DNA of 64,000 nt from the NCBI RefSeq assembly GCF_018599195.1, contig NZ_JAHFVK010000001.1, forward strand, positions 992,001-1,056,000, written 5' to 3'. The DNA is from Croceibacterium selenioxidans. GTDB taxonomy: Bacteria > Pseudomonadota > Alphaproteobacteria > Sphingomonadales > Sphingomonadaceae. The translations under genes and the position numbers were made by a program. The notes below the pieces were generated by a model. The model had not been told where the DNA came from, ran no database searches, and worked only from the letters and a program-made list of their open reading frames with translations. This document shows, piece after piece, positions 1 through 8,930 of the stretch (its first letter is position 1; each line of letters starts with the position of its first letter).

Positions 1-619
1 CTGTTTCGGAAAACGCCTTGATACATTCATATCCAGCCTTGGCGCTCCCCATCATGCCCTGCCGCCACCAGTTACGAATGAGTCCTTCGGAGACCTTCGC
101 GCCTGGTCGGTTGAAGCCGTAGAAAGGCCCGGTGGGGATATCGAGGTAAAGCTGCGCACGATTGGCCGCCAGCGCCGCACGAAAGCCGTCGAAGACTTCG
201 ATTGGCGTGCCACCCGGGTTCGTATCCTTCTTGACCATGACCGGAGGCACGGCGTCGATCAGTATCGCCTTGGCGACCCGTCCCGGTTCGGCTCGGGCGA
301 CGTAGCGCGCGACCTCGCCGCCACCCGTGGAATGTCCGATATGGATTGCATTGCGAAGATCGAGTTCAGCCACAAGTGCCGCCACGTCTGACGCGTAGGT
401 GTCCATCTCATTGCCGTCGCTTGTCTGGCTCGAGCGACCGTGGCCGCGACGGTCGTGCGCGATCACACGATACCCCAAGGCGCCGAAGAACAGCATCTGG
501 TTGTCCCAATCGTCGGCACTCAAAGGCCAACCGTGGTGAAATACGATCGGCTGCGCGTCTTTCGGTCCCCAGTCCTTGTAGAAAATGCGGGTGCCATCAG
601 AAGTCGTGACGTGAGTCAT
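1..619 (-). CDS. Alpha/beta hydrolase, non-heme chloroperoxidase-like (3' end outside window)
   Basis: The reading frame starts with ATG at 619 behind an AAGGGA-type ribosome site and is still open at the window edge, so only about 206 N-terminal residues are seen. An oxyanion-hole motif HHGWP lies at residues 28-32. The nucleophile elbow GHSTGG, with Ser97, follows the strand AIHI. This is the pattern of cofactor-free chloroperoxidase/esterase hydrolases. The part that should hold the catalytic Asp and His lies outside the window, so activity cannot be confirmed. The gene is divergent from the secreted amidohydrolase. Its substrate is unknown; 'chloroperoxidase' is a family name, and simple ester hydrolysis is equally likely. 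Confidence 0.85.
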   Translation of the reverse strand, partial: MTHVTTSDGTRIFYKDWGPKDAQPIVFHHGWPLSADDWDNQMLFFGALGYRVIAHDRRGHGRSSQTSDGNEMDTYASDVAALVAELDLRNAIHIGHSTGGGEVARYVARAEPGRVAKAILIDAVPPVMVKKDTNPGGTPIEVFDGFRAALAANRAQLYLDIPTGPFYGFNRPGAKVSEGLIRNWWRQGMMGSAKAGYECIKAFSET

Positions 620-960
620 GGGACAGGATCCCTTACCAAAATGCCGGCCTGCAGGACCGGCGCTGCAGAACCGAGATCTACACCTCGGGCGACGGGAAGC
701 GATCCGTTCGGATCGAATCTACTGGAAAGACTCCGGGCTCCGGCCCCCGGTGGCAATCAGGGTTAAACCCGAGCGCTCGACGGTTTGCCGCTCGGCTGCC
801 TCCTCTCGCCAGCATGGGAACCGGGTGACCGACAAGAGAGTTATGGTTCTGGGGGTTTCTTTCTGCTGCCACTCATCGACCTTTGAAATCATAATCCGAA
901 GTGGAATTCACTTCGCTCTAACTGCCTGCGACGGAGAAACCAAAACCAGGGAGTAGCTCT
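620..960. other. Divergent intergenic region, no gene seen
   Basis: These 341 bases separate the start of the alpha/beta hydrolase from the start of the amidohydrolase, so they should hold both promoters. Short open frames here have no convincing ribosome site or protein character. The only clear structure is the inverted repeat at 897-915. No tRNA or small-RNA fold was recognised. Confidence 0.6.
897..915. promoter_or_regulatory. Inverted repeat, possible operator of the amidohydrolase gene
   Basis: Two perfect 7-base arms, CGAAGTG and CACTTCG, flank a 5-base AT-rich centre. The repeat lies about 45 bases before the amidohydrolase ATG. The size and position suit a dimeric repressor site. 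No regulator is assigned and no second copy was noticed. Confidence 0.35.
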
Positions 961-2319
961 ATGAAAGTGTTGTTCCGACCGTCTGTGCTGGCCGTGCTTT
1001 TGGCCATCGCCACGGTACCTCTACCCAGCGCCAGCGCACAAGAACCTACGGCGACGAGCGAAACGACGCTATTCCAGAATGTCCGAATATTCGACGGCAC
1101 CGGATCGCCTCTTTCAGGCCCGTCCAACGTGCTCGTCAGGGGACAAACGATCGAGCGCATCTCGGCCGGGGCGATCGAAGTGGAACCTGGAGCGACCGTT
1201 ATCGACGGTGGAGGGCGCACGCTAATGCCAGGGCTTATTGACGCCCACTGGCATGCGATGCTGATCCGCGGGAACCCCATCCAGATGATGGCCGACGACG
1301 TTGGCTACACCAATATCGTGGCGGCCGACGAAGCGACTGACACACTAATGCGCGGCTTCACCACCGTCCGCGACGTCGGCGGTCCCGCCTTCTCGCTCAA
1401 GCGCGCGATCGACGAGGGGCTTGTCGATGGGCCGCGTATCTATCCATCTGGCGCGATGATCACAGTCACCAGCGGTCACGGCGACTTTCGGCAGTTGATC
1501 GACCTGCCCCGAGTGCCAGGCAAGCTCTCGAGGATCGAGGAAATCGGCGGCGCCGCGATTGTCGACAGTCCGGACGAAATGCGGATGCGGGTGCGCGAGC
1601 AACTGATGCGAGGCGCCTCGCAGATCAAGCTTACCGCCGGAGGCGGAGTCTCGTCGCCTTTCAGTCCGGTGGACGTCTCAACCTTCACTGAAGCTGAAAT
1701 ACGCGCGGCGACCGAAGCAGCGAGCAACTGGGGGACTTACGTCACCGCGCATGCATTCACCGATGAAGCTATCAGGACCTCGATCGACGCCGGTGTCAAA
1801 GTGATAGAACACGGCTTTCTGATGACCGAGCCGACGGCCCAGCTCATTGCGCAGAAAGGTATCTGGCTCAGTTTACAGCCCCTTCCGGAGGCGCTTCGTG
1901 AAGGGTTTCCCGTTGGCTCGGTCCAGCGGGAAGGGGCGGATGAAGTCTGGCCGGGCATCGACCGAACCTATCAGTTGGCAAGAAAGTACCACCTCAAGAC
2001 CGCCTGGGGTACCGATGTGCTGTTCTCCCGCGCTCTTGCCCAGCAGCAAGGGGCGATCCTCGCTTCGCTGACTCGTTGGTACACTCCGGCCGAGGCACTA
2101 GCCATGGCGACCGGAACCAACGGAGAGCTCCTCCGACTGTCAGGAAGGCGCAACCCCTACCCCGGTAAACTGGGGGTCGTGGAACAGGGCGCACTGGCCG
2201 ACCTGCTGTTGGTGGACGGAAATCCCTTGGAGAACATCAACCTGATTGCCGATCCCGAGCGCAGCTTCGTGATCATCATGAAGGACGGCAAGATCTACAA
2301 GAACAGCCTCGCGAACTGA
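961..2319 (+). CDS. Secreted metal-dependent amidohydrolase (imidazolonepropionase-like)
   Basis: The 452-residue protein begins with a Sec signal peptide (residues 1 to about 26, ending ASA-Q), so it should act in the periplasm or be a surface/secreted enzyme. The amidohydrolase metal site is complete by eye: HWH at 96-98, the bridging Lys in QIKLTAGGG, two later His in VTAHAF and VIEHGF, and the terminal Asp in WGTD. Enzymes of this type hydrolyse peptides, lactams or organophosphates (prolidase/aryldialkylphosphatase-like relatives), but the sequence does not fix the substrate. GGGAG precedes the ATG. A strong hairpin follows the stop, so it is probably a single-gene unit. Confidence 0.85.
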   Translation: MKVLFRPSVLAVLLAIATVPLPSASAQEPTATSETTLFQNVRIFDGTGSPLSGPSNVLVRGQTIERISAGAIEVEPGATVIDGGGRTLMPGLIDAHWHAMLIRGNPIQMMADDVGYTNIVAADEATDTLMRGFTTVRDVGGPAFSLKRAIDEGLVDGPRIYPSGAMITVTSGHGDFRQLIDLPRVPGKLSRIEEIGGAAIVDSPDEMRMRVREQLMRGASQIKLTAGGGVSSPFSPVDVSTFTEAEIRAATEAASNWGTYVTAHAFTDEAIRTSIDAGVKVIEHGFLMTEPTAQLIAQKGIWLSLQPLPEALREGFPVGSVQREGADEVWPGIDRTYQLARKYHLKTAWGTDVLFSRALAQQQGAILASLTRWYTPAEALAMATGTNGELLRLSGRRNPYPGKLGVVEQGALADLLLVDGNPLENINLIADPERSFVIIMKDGKIYKNSLAN

Positions 2320-2334
2320 TTTCCTTCTGGGGTT

Positions 2335-2367
2335 CAATGGGCGGCAGTGATGCCGCCCATTGTTCTT
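2335..2367 (+). terminator. Intrinsic terminator after the amidohydrolase gene
   Basis: A perfect 12-base-pair stem (CAATGGGCGGCA with its complement at 2351-2362) has a 4-base loop and is followed by TTCTT. It sits 16 bases after the amidohydrolase stop and before the convergent oxidoreductase gene. The T-tract is short but the stem is very stable. Confidence 0.75.
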
Positions 2368-2405
2368 AGAAAAGCTGAGTTCCCTGCGGTAAATTGTTAT
2401 TTAAC

Positions 2406-3395
2406 TTAGAATTTCACGACAACCTTGCCGACCTGCTGGTTCGATTCCAGGAATTCGTTGGCCGCCACGATCTGGTCCAATCCGTGGAATTCCTTCGCGA
2501 TGACGGGCTTCAGGTGACCGCCTGCGAGCCCGGCGAGGATCTTGTCCTGCGCATTCTTGTAGCGATGAGGGTGGTTCCAGATCTCGCTCGCCACCCACCC
2601 GCGGACTGAAAGGCCTTTGTAAGCGCACGGCCAATGGGGGTAGGGCGTAGCTTCTCCGCTGAGCCCGCCGTAGATGAAGAGAATGCCGCGCGGGGCGAGG
2701 GCGTTGGCGAGCGTTTCCACATACGGGCCGCCGACCGGATCAAAGGCGGTGCGCGCGCCTTTGCCGCCGGTGATTTCCATGACGCGCGCCACCAGGTCTT
2801 CCTCGTCGGTCGCAATTACATGCGCCGCCCCGTGATCGAAAAGCGCCTGAGCCTTGTCGGATGTGCGCGTGCAGGCGATCGAGATCGAGCCGGCCCAGTT
2901 GGCCAGTTGAATAGCCGCGATGCCGACGCTTGATGAGGCGGCCCGGATGACCACGCCGTCGCCGATCCCGATTTCGGCGACCTCTATCAACGCGTAGGCC
3001 GTCATGTACTGCATCCAGATTGAGGCCGCCTCGGACGGGGTAAGCCCAGGAGGTGCGGGGAGGAGGATGCGAGTGGGGACGATCGCCTGCTCGGCCCAGA
3101 TGCCGTACTGCCCCTGATGGATCATGGGCAACACGCACACTCGATCGCCCACCCGAAAATCATCGACGCCTGGGCCGAGTTGCTCGACCACTCCAACCCC
3201 CTCATAGCCAATGAGGCTCGGTAGTTGCGGCGCTATCGGATAGCGGCCGGCGCGATACATGGCTTCGGCGCGATTCAGACCGACAGCCTCGACCCGAATG
3301 CGGACCTCGCCAACTCCGGGCGGGCCGATATCGAGATCCTCGATCTGAAGAACCTCCGGACCTCCGAGGCTATGGATGCGAACGACCTTGGACAT
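2406..3395 (-). CDS. NAD(P)H:quinone oxidoreductase-like medium-chain dehydrogenase
   Basis: This is a 329-residue MDR-superfamily protein. The ATG at 3395 (protein MSKVVRIHS) is chosen because GGGAGAG precedes it at good spacing and family homology begins there; the longer open frame upstream is not protein-like. The GroES-like N-terminal half lacks the catalytic and structural zinc cysteines. A Rossmann segment follows with AASSSVGIAAIQLA, a variant of the usual AAAGGVG dinucleotide loop. This fits the zinc-free quinone oxidoreductase branch, which reduces quinones or enones with NAD(P)H. It is convergent with the amidohydrolase and lies downstream of the TonB receptor, but the terminator at 3476-3509 separates it from that transcript. 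Confidence 0.85.
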   Translation of the reverse strand: MSKVVRIHSLGGPEVLQIEDLDIGPPGVGEVRIRVEAVGLNRAEAMYRAGRYPIAPQLPSLIGYEGVGVVEQLGPGVDDFRVGDRVCVLPMIHQGQYGIWAEQAIVPTRILLPAPPGLTPSEAASIWMQYMTAYALIEVAEIGIGDGVVIRAASSSVGIAAIQLANWAGSISIACTRTSDKAQALFDHGAAHVIATDEEDLVARVMEITGGKGARTAFDPVGGPYVETLANALAPRGILFIYGGLSGEATPYPHWPCAYKGLSVRGWVASEIWNHPHRYKNAQDKILAGLAGGHLKPVIAKEFHGLDQIVAANEFLESNQQVGKVVVKF

Positions 3396-3475
3396 TTTCA
3401 ATTCTCTCCCTGTTTGAAGAGAGATTGGGATAGCGGGCCGCCCATTGTCCAGCGCTATCAACTGCGCCTGGCGCA

Positions 3476-3509
3476 AATAAAAAGGGCCCTCCCACGAGGG
3501 GAGGGCCCT
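3476..3509 (-). terminator. Intrinsic terminator of the TonB receptor gene
   Basis: An 11-base-pair perfect stem (AGGGCCCTCCC at 3483-3493 with its complement at 3499-3509) has a 5-base loop. On the minus strand it is followed by TTTTTATTT. It begins about 25 bases past the receptor stop, a textbook factor-independent terminator. Confidence 0.9.
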
Positions 3510-3534
3510 AAAGTTTCGGCTGTTGCCGTTTCGA

Positions 3535-6500
3535 TTAGAAGCGCGCGTTGGCGCCGATGTAGAAGCGACGACCGTTGGTGTCGTGCGCGCTGAGGAACAG
3601 GTTGCTCGGGTAGAGCTGACCGTCCACGGCGGCAGTGTCCTCCGTGATGTTCCGGTTGTAACCACCCCACGGCGGACGCTTGTTGAACAAGTTGTCGATA
3701 CCGAAGCGGAGACCGATATCGTCGGTCAGCTGATAGTTCGCGTTGAGGGCGAACAGGCTGTAGCTCGGCCAGCCGACGATGTCCGGAGTACCGCCGGGGA
3801 CAGTGGCTTCGCCGCCGTCCTCAAGACCCGGGTAATACTGCCACTGGAGGGCAACACGCGCCGGGCCCCAGCTGTATCCTACCGTGGTGAAGACACGATA
3901 TTCGAACACGTTTGCGTTCAGACCGTTCTCACCCGAACCCGTGGTTCCGACATAGTCGATCAGCGGGAGCGACGGATAGAGAGACGAGCTCTCGAAATCC
4001 ATCTGGTAGTTGAGCACGCTGTTCAGCGTGAGCGTACCCGGACCGACGTCGTAACCCCAGTCGAGCTGAGCGTCGATACCCGAGAGATGCACCCGACCAT
4101 CGTTGGTGTAGGTGATCTTCACGTTGCCGAGCTGGCCGGTACCGTTGCGCGGTACCAGTTGGCAGAACGCGTTCGCCGCGGCCGAGTTGGCGGCTGCAGC
4201 CGAACCCGCAGCACCATTGACGAGCGGGTTGAACGTCGGGTCGAAGCACTGTTGCAGCACCGCACCAACCGTCTGGGCGCCGATCGCGTCCTTGATGGTG
4301 ATGTCGTACCAGTCGACCGACAGGCGAAGGCGCGAAAGCACGCCGCTGTCCATCGGGGACTGGATCACAACACCAGCCGTCCAGGTGTCGGCCGTTTCCG
4401 GCTTCAGGTTCGGGTTGCCGATCAGCGTCGGGAACGCGAAACCGAACGATCCGGTGGCTTGGGTCTGGCCGTAGTACTGGTTCGCCGCATCCGGGCTGGC
4501 CTGGGCCATCAGTGCACGGCAAGTGGCTTCGACGTCCGCCGCACCCGCTGCGCCGCCAGCATTCGCCGCCGGGTTGGCGGAGAACGAGTTCGGGTTGAGC
4601 CTGGAGCAGACATCGCCGCGGTTGTTCACACCGAAAGTCTGCTGTGCCGAGAGGAACAGCTCACCGATGTTCGGTGCGCGTTCAGCGCGGTTGTAGCCGC
4701 CCCGGAAACGCAGCCAGTCATTGACCGCCCAGTCACCCAGCAGCTTGTAGGTCCAGCTGGTGCCGGTGGTGCTGTAGTTCGACATACGGCCGCCGAGTTC
4801 CAGGTTGAACGCCTGGATGAACGGGATGTCGGCCAGAACCGGAACAAGCAATTCGCCGTAGACTTCGCGAACGGAGATGAAGCCTTCCGCGTTGCCGCTC
4901 GGGTAGATGCCCAGAGCCTGATCAAGGTACGAACGGCCCTGTGTGGTCAGCGTGTCGTTGATGAACTCATAGTCCATTTCACGGTAGCTGGCGCCGATCG
5001 CGCCGCGGAGTTCACCGGCAGGCAGGTCGATGACCTTACCCTGGGCGTTCACTTCGGCGATCGTCTGACGGAACTTCGAACGGTTCTTAAGGTCCGCGCG
5101 CATGGCTTCGAGGCAGTCCTCGCTGAAGCCACCCGTGGGCGGGCTGAAGAAGTTCACGCCGCTGGTGCAGGATCCGGTCGAAGCGCCGAAGCCGCCCGAT
5201 TCCTGGTTGCCAGTCATGCTGAAGCCACGGCCGAAGCCCGGCGAGCTGAGAACGGTCTGAACACGCTCGAGCGAGTAGATGCCGGTCTGACGGGCGAAGG
5301 TGTGCGATTCGCCGTGGTTGACGAAGGCTTCCCAGGTCCAGTCGGTGCCCGGAACCGAACCCTGCAGGCCGGTCGTGATGTTGTAAGTCATCACGTCGGT
5401 GAAGGTTTCACGGTCATCCGGCATGAGGGTCGACATTTGCCAGGGTTCGTTGGCACCCGAGACCTGAGCGTTCTGGGTCGGATCCGGGTTGTACCCTGCC
5501 TCACCCGGCCGAGCCGGACGCATGCGCGAGTTCAGGATCTGCTGTAACTCGGCTGGGAGGAATTGGCCGATCACCGCGTTGTTGGTGCAGCCACCGGTCC
5601 CGCCAACTGCGCCGCATCCATAAGCTGCCGAATAGAGCGCAGCGAATGCCGGGTTGTTGGGGTTGTCAGAGAGATCGCCCGGAGTCGGATCGATGTACTG
5701 AGCGCCATTGTAGGACATCCCGTTGAGGATGACCGAGCTCGGGTTGTTGGTGCCGAGGGTCGCGCCGTTCGGCTGACGGCCCTGGCTGCCGACGTACGTA
5801 CCCGTGCCGTAGGGCAGGAACACGTCCCAACCGTTGGTGATCGGGCCCGGCTCGTTGCGGGTGTAGGTGTTGACGGCGCTGAACGTCGCCTGGCCGAACA
5901 CGCCGATCCAGTCGTTGATCTCGTAGTTGCCACGCGCAAGGGCGTTGTAACGCGTCAACGGCAGGATCAGATACAGGTTCGGGTTGTTGAAGGCGATATT
6001 ACCGGCCGCAGTCTGCTTCCAGGGCTGGCCGTCAAGCGCGCCAGAGTTGAAGCGATAGGCACCGCCACGCTGGGGGAAACCGCTTCCGGCCCACGCCGTG
6101 CCATCCGGGTTGAAGAAGATGTTGTAGCCTGCGCCGCCCAGAGGCGGAGTATTGGCGGGGCGTTGATTGAAGATGTTGTTGATCACGGTCGGGCTGGCCG
6201 GGTTCGCGAACGACAGAATGACCGCCGGCGAACTGTTGAAGAAGCCCGAGCCTGCGGTAAGCGGGTTGGACCACACATCAGTGTACCAATCGCGATCGCG
6301 CTGGTAGCTGCCTTCGCGAGTGTTCATCGACAGGGCGAGGCTGATGTTGCCGCGGCCATCTTCGAAGTCGGTGCCCATGATGCCCGACAGCTGGTATTCG
6401 AAGCCGTCACCTTCCTGGGTGATGCCGGCCTGGGCGTCGAGTTCGAGGCCCTGGACGTTCTTCTTCAGGATGAAGTTGGTGACGCCGGCGACGGCGTCAG

Positions 6501-7002
6501 CGCCGTAAGTCGCCGAAGCACCGCCCGAGATGATCTCGACGCGCTCGATAGCGGCCGACGGGATCGTGCTGATGTCGGTGACGCCCGAAGCGTTCGCCGG
6601 AGTCGAACGGCGACCGTCGACGAGGACGAGGTTGCGGTTCGAACCGATACCGCGGAGCGATACGGTTGCGGCGCCCGGGGTGTTGGTTGCCGTTGGCTGA
6701 ATATCGCCGCCCAGGGTCGGGGTCTGGGCCGGAACGAACTGCGGCAGCTTGTTCAGGTTGCTTTCGACCGCGGAGGTCGCCGAGTTCTGCAGCAGCGCTT
6801 GGTCAGCGGTGATGGTCGGGCTGTTCGACTCGAAGTCCTGGCGCTGAATGCGCGAACCCGTGACGATGATCGCATCGCTGGCGACGGCGCAGGCCGGATT
6901 GTCCGGAGTGGCATCGCAGTCAACGTCTTGCGCGTAAGCTGGCATCGCCAGCGAAACGGTACCCGCGCATCCTGCTAATAGCAGGGCCTTGTATACCCCC
7001 AT
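3535..7002 (-). CDS. TonB-dependent outer-membrane receptor
   Basis: This 1155-residue TonB-dependent receptor should import a substrate across the outer membrane using TonB-ExbBD energy. The ATG at 7002 has GAGGAG ten bases upstream. A GTG further upstream overlaps that site and would spoil the signal peptide. The signal peptide ends at AYA-Q near residue 24, a TonB-box-like DAIIVTGSRI is at 43-52, and the plug follows with SLRGIGSNRNLVLVDG and the TYGADAVAGVTNF element. A long beta-barrel ends in the Phe needed for barrel insertion (NARF). Proteins of this long type import peptides, glycans or aromatic compounds in sphingomonads; the ligand is not evident. The divergent double-MarR gene is a plausible regulator, but this is inference. 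Confidence 0.93.
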   Translation of the reverse strand: MGVYKALLLAGCAGTVSLAMPAYAQDVDCDATPDNPACAVASDAIIVTGSRIQRQDFESNSPTITADQALLQNSATSAVESNLNKLPQFVPAQTPTLGGDIQPTATNTPGAATVSLRGIGSNRNLVLVDGRRSTPANASGVTDISTIPSAAIERVEIISGGASATYGADAVAGVTNFILKKNVQGLELDAQAGITQEGDGFEYQLSGIMGTDFEDGRGNISLALSMNTREGSYQRDRDWYTDVWSNPLTAGSGFFNSSPAVILSFANPASPTVINNIFNQRPANTPPLGGAGYNIFFNPDGTAWAGSGFPQRGGAYRFNSGALDGQPWKQTAAGNIAFNNPNLYLILPLTRYNALARGNYEINDWIGVFGQATFSAVNTYTRNEPGPITNGWDVFLPYGTGTYVGSQGRQPNGATLGTNNPSSVILNGMSYNGAQYIDPTPGDLSDNPNNPAFAALYSAAYGCGAVGGTGGCTNNAVIGQFLPAELQQILNSRMRPARPGEAGYNPDPTQNAQVSGANEPWQMSTLMPDDRETFTDVMTYNITTGLQGSVPGTDWTWEAFVNHGESHTFARQTGIYSLERVQTVLSSPGFGRGFSMTGNQESGGFGASTGSCTSGVNFFSPPTGGFSEDCLEAMRADLKNRSKFRQTIAEVNAQGKVIDLPAGELRGAIGASYREMDYEFINDTLTTQGRSYLDQALGIYPSGNAEGFISVREVYGELLVPVLADIPFIQAFNLELGGRMSNYSTTGTSWTYKLLGDWAVNDWLRFRGGYNRAERAPNIGELFLSAQQTFGVNNRGDVCSRLNPNSFSANPAANAGGAAGAADVEATCRALMAQASPDAANQYYGQTQATGSFGFAFPTLIGNPNLKPETADTWTAGVVIQSPMDSGVLSRLRLSVDWYDITIKDAIGAQTVGAVLQQCFDPTFNPLVNGAAGSAAAANSAAANAFCQLVPRNGTGQLGNVKITYTNDGRVHLSGIDAQLDWGYDVGPGTLTLNSVLNYQMDFESSSLYPSLPLIDYVGTTGSGENGLNANVFEYRVFTTVGYSWGPARVALQWQYYPGLEDGGEATVPGGTPDIVGWPSYSLFALNANYQLTDDIGLRFGIDNLFNKRPPWGGYNRNITEDTAAVDGQLYPSNLFLSAHDTNGRRFYIGANARF

Positions 7003-7615
7003 GTTATGTAGACTCCTCACGTCGTGCTCCCTTCACAATGATGGCCCAAGCTTTCGAGCCTGGACCGGTGTTCGAATTTACGGAGTAGGGTGTGCAGACG
7101 CGCCGGCAGCCGAAAGCGTCGGCAAGCCAGAGGCGCGAGTTTGCAAAAATGTCATGGACATTGTCACCCCTACCCTTTGCGGCCTCGCTCTTCGGAATCG
7201 GCAAGAGGTCCGCTTAGGGAGGACACATATTGGCAGGCATTCGCGGTGTCTAGCGATGGAATCCCCATCGGCCCTTGAAAGTGTCTCAATTCCGGCACTT
7301 CTGGCAGCAATGTTGCGCGAGGTGGAGGAAATCCCCGAGAGCCCGATGATTAGCTAAGTCAACGTTTTTGGCGGATTTCTGCCGTTTTTCTGCTGCTTGT
7401 AAATTCTTCTGGCGCAGCATGTGTTGCCAAGGTGCATCGCTTCTAAACTCGATGTTCGGGGGCGGGATTCAGGGGGATAGCAAGGTTAACTGTCTCGGCC
7501 GGGATCGTTTGCTTTCCGTTCGAATCCACAGCTTGCGCAGGTCGTCTGTTCATTCGCGGAATAAAGGCTATAGGTTTTCACTTAAGGGAAGAAACGGTCG
7601 GGAGAGACCGCACTA
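7003..7615. other. Long divergent intergenic region between TonB receptor and MarR-type regulator
   Basis: These 613 bases hold no convincing gene. A 33-codon frame at 7256-7357 lacks a clear ribosome site. Visible structure includes the palindrome at 7147-7161 and a small CGGTC/GACCG hairpin just before the regulator ATG whose loop carries a GGGAGA ribosome-site-like sequence. The length is several times that of other divergent gaps in the window, which suggests regulatory content, a small RNA, or a lost gene. Confidence 0.5.
7147..7161. promoter_or_regulatory. Palindrome AATGTC-ATG-GACATT, possible operator
   Basis: Perfect 6-base arms with a 3-base centre lie about 145 bases before the TonB receptor start and in the same gap as the divergent MarR-type gene. 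MarR-family dimers commonly bind short palindromes of this size in such gaps, so it is a reasonable candidate operator. A 12-base match can also arise by chance. Confidence 0.3.
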
Positions 7616-8929
7616 ATGGACACGCGGCACGCGCCGCCGGAAGGCAATTTCGTGAACAGCGGGCTCGATGGGCCGACCGTTGGGGCGACCGATTGGCGGT
7701 CGCTCTTGCGCCGTCGCGCCGAAACCCTGTGGCGAAATACGGTCGAAACCGCGGCGGTTGACGATGTCTGCCTCTCTGCCGTGACGCGGGCGTTAGGCCC
7801 TTTAGCGGACGACGCCGTCAAGGCGGTGGAAGCCTACGCGATTGGGGCTCGGCAATGGTCTCCACCGGAAAGTACTCCGGCGCGCTTTTCAAGCCGTCTG
7901 GACCTGATCCTCAAAGGGATCGAGGCTTCGGCAGACGCGCGTCTCATGCCCGTGGCGGCGGAGGAGAGCGCTCAGCCTCACGTTATTCAGAGTGAACTGT
8001 GGCAGGTCCTGCACAAGGTCCGGGAAAGTGCGGAGCTCTCTTACTCTCGCGAGCAGTATTTGATCGAGCTCGACAGGAGGCTGCTTTTCCTGCTGCAGAA
8101 CGCAGGCGCTCTCGTCCCGGCGGACATATCAAGTGCGGTCGGCGTCGATAAGGCCCAGGTCAGCCGCTCCGTGAAGCGCTTGCTCGAAATGCGGCTCGTC
8201 GAAAGGGAGCAAATTCGTGCACCGCTTCGTCTGACCCGCGATGGGGAGCGGCTTGGAAAGCGCCTTTCCCGAATGGCGGAGCTGCGAAATCGCGAACTGA
8301 CCATCGACATTTCCGAAGCCGAACTTGCCGAGTTCTTCGAAGCCATCGAGATTTTGCTCGACCGCGCGATTGCGCTTTACGACCAGGAGCGGGCGTTGGT
8401 GCAGGGTGGAAAGTCCACCGAACCATCCGATCGAGACGATGAGGATAAGCAGGCCGAGAAGGTCGTCATCGACCGTTCACGGATTATAGCTCCCCTTATG
8501 ACGCTGAGTGCCTATTTCAGCCGAAGCGGGGCGTTGGCGTTCAAGCGCCTCACGGGGTTGTCGACCTTTGAGGCATTCGTGCTGTCCGAGATCGGCATGA
8601 ATCCTCCGATCGAATGGAGCGCGCTCGTGGCGGCGCTGGCGCGGGATCACAGTCAGGCCGCCCGGACCGTCAACGCGTTGGTCGAGCGCGGCCTCGTCTC
8701 GCGTGAAGGGAAACCGGGTCGTCGACACGGTCGCTTCTATCCGAGCGATGAAGGACAAAAGCTGGTCGAAGTCATCCAGGAGGCAGGTCGCCAGAGAAGT
8801 ACCTTCCTGCTGGCGCCCTTGGAGCCAGCGCACAGGGCCCGCTTCCTGTCGACCTTCGACAAAGTGCGCCGAAACGCAGTTGCCCAGCTCGCGCGTGAGC
8901 GAGCATTTGCTGAGATCGACCGGGCCTAG
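7616..8929 (+). CDS. Transcriptional regulator with two MarR-type winged helices
   Basis: The 437-residue protein appears to contain two winged-helix units in one chain. The first is at about residues 145-215, with a recognition-helix-like segment DKAQVSRSVKRLLEMRLVER and then the wing APLRLTRDGERL. The second is at about 300-390, with DHSQAARTVNALVERGLVSR and the wing GRFYPSDEG. A helical region of about 120 residues precedes them and an acidic linker (about 265-285) separates them. MarR proteins normally have one such unit of about 150 residues and dimerise, so this looks like a fused pseudo-dimer. It is divergent from the TonB receptor and is inferred to control it or itself. The ATG follows GGGAGAG, part of a small hairpin. 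Confidence 0.8.
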   Translation: MDTRHAPPEGNFVNSGLDGPTVGATDWRSLLRRRAETLWRNTVETAAVDDVCLSAVTRALGPLADDAVKAVEAYAIGARQWSPPESTPARFSSRLDLILKGIEASADARLMPVAAEESAQPHVIQSELWQVLHKVRESAELSYSREQYLIELDRRLLFLLQNAGALVPADISSAVGVDKAQVSRSVKRLLEMRLVEREQIRAPLRLTRDGERLGKRLSRMAELRNRELTIDISEAELAEFFEAIEILLDRAIALYDQERALVQGGKSTEPSDRDDEDKQAEKVVIDRSRIIAPLMTLSAYFSRSGALAFKRLTGLSTFEAFVLSEIGMNPPIEWSALVAALARDHSQAARTVNALVERGLVSREGKPGRRHGRFYPSDEGQKLVEVIQEAGRQRSTFLLAPLEPAHRARFLSTFDKVRRNAVAQLARERAFAEIDRA

Positions 8930-8930
8930 C

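Noticed and set aside
3523-6978. Two long plus-strand frames (674 and 471 codons) opposite the TonB receptor
   Set aside because: Arg/Val/Ala-rich translations antisense to a receptor with intact signal peptide, plug and barrel. No start signals.
7256-7357. A 33-codon frame in the receptor-regulator gap
   Set aside because: No clear ribosome site, no recognisable motif, and a frame of this length is expected by chance.
7500-7545. GTTCGAATCC-like sequence resembling a tRNA T-loop
   Set aside because: There is no acceptor stem, anticodon arm or CCA within 90 bases upstream or downstream.
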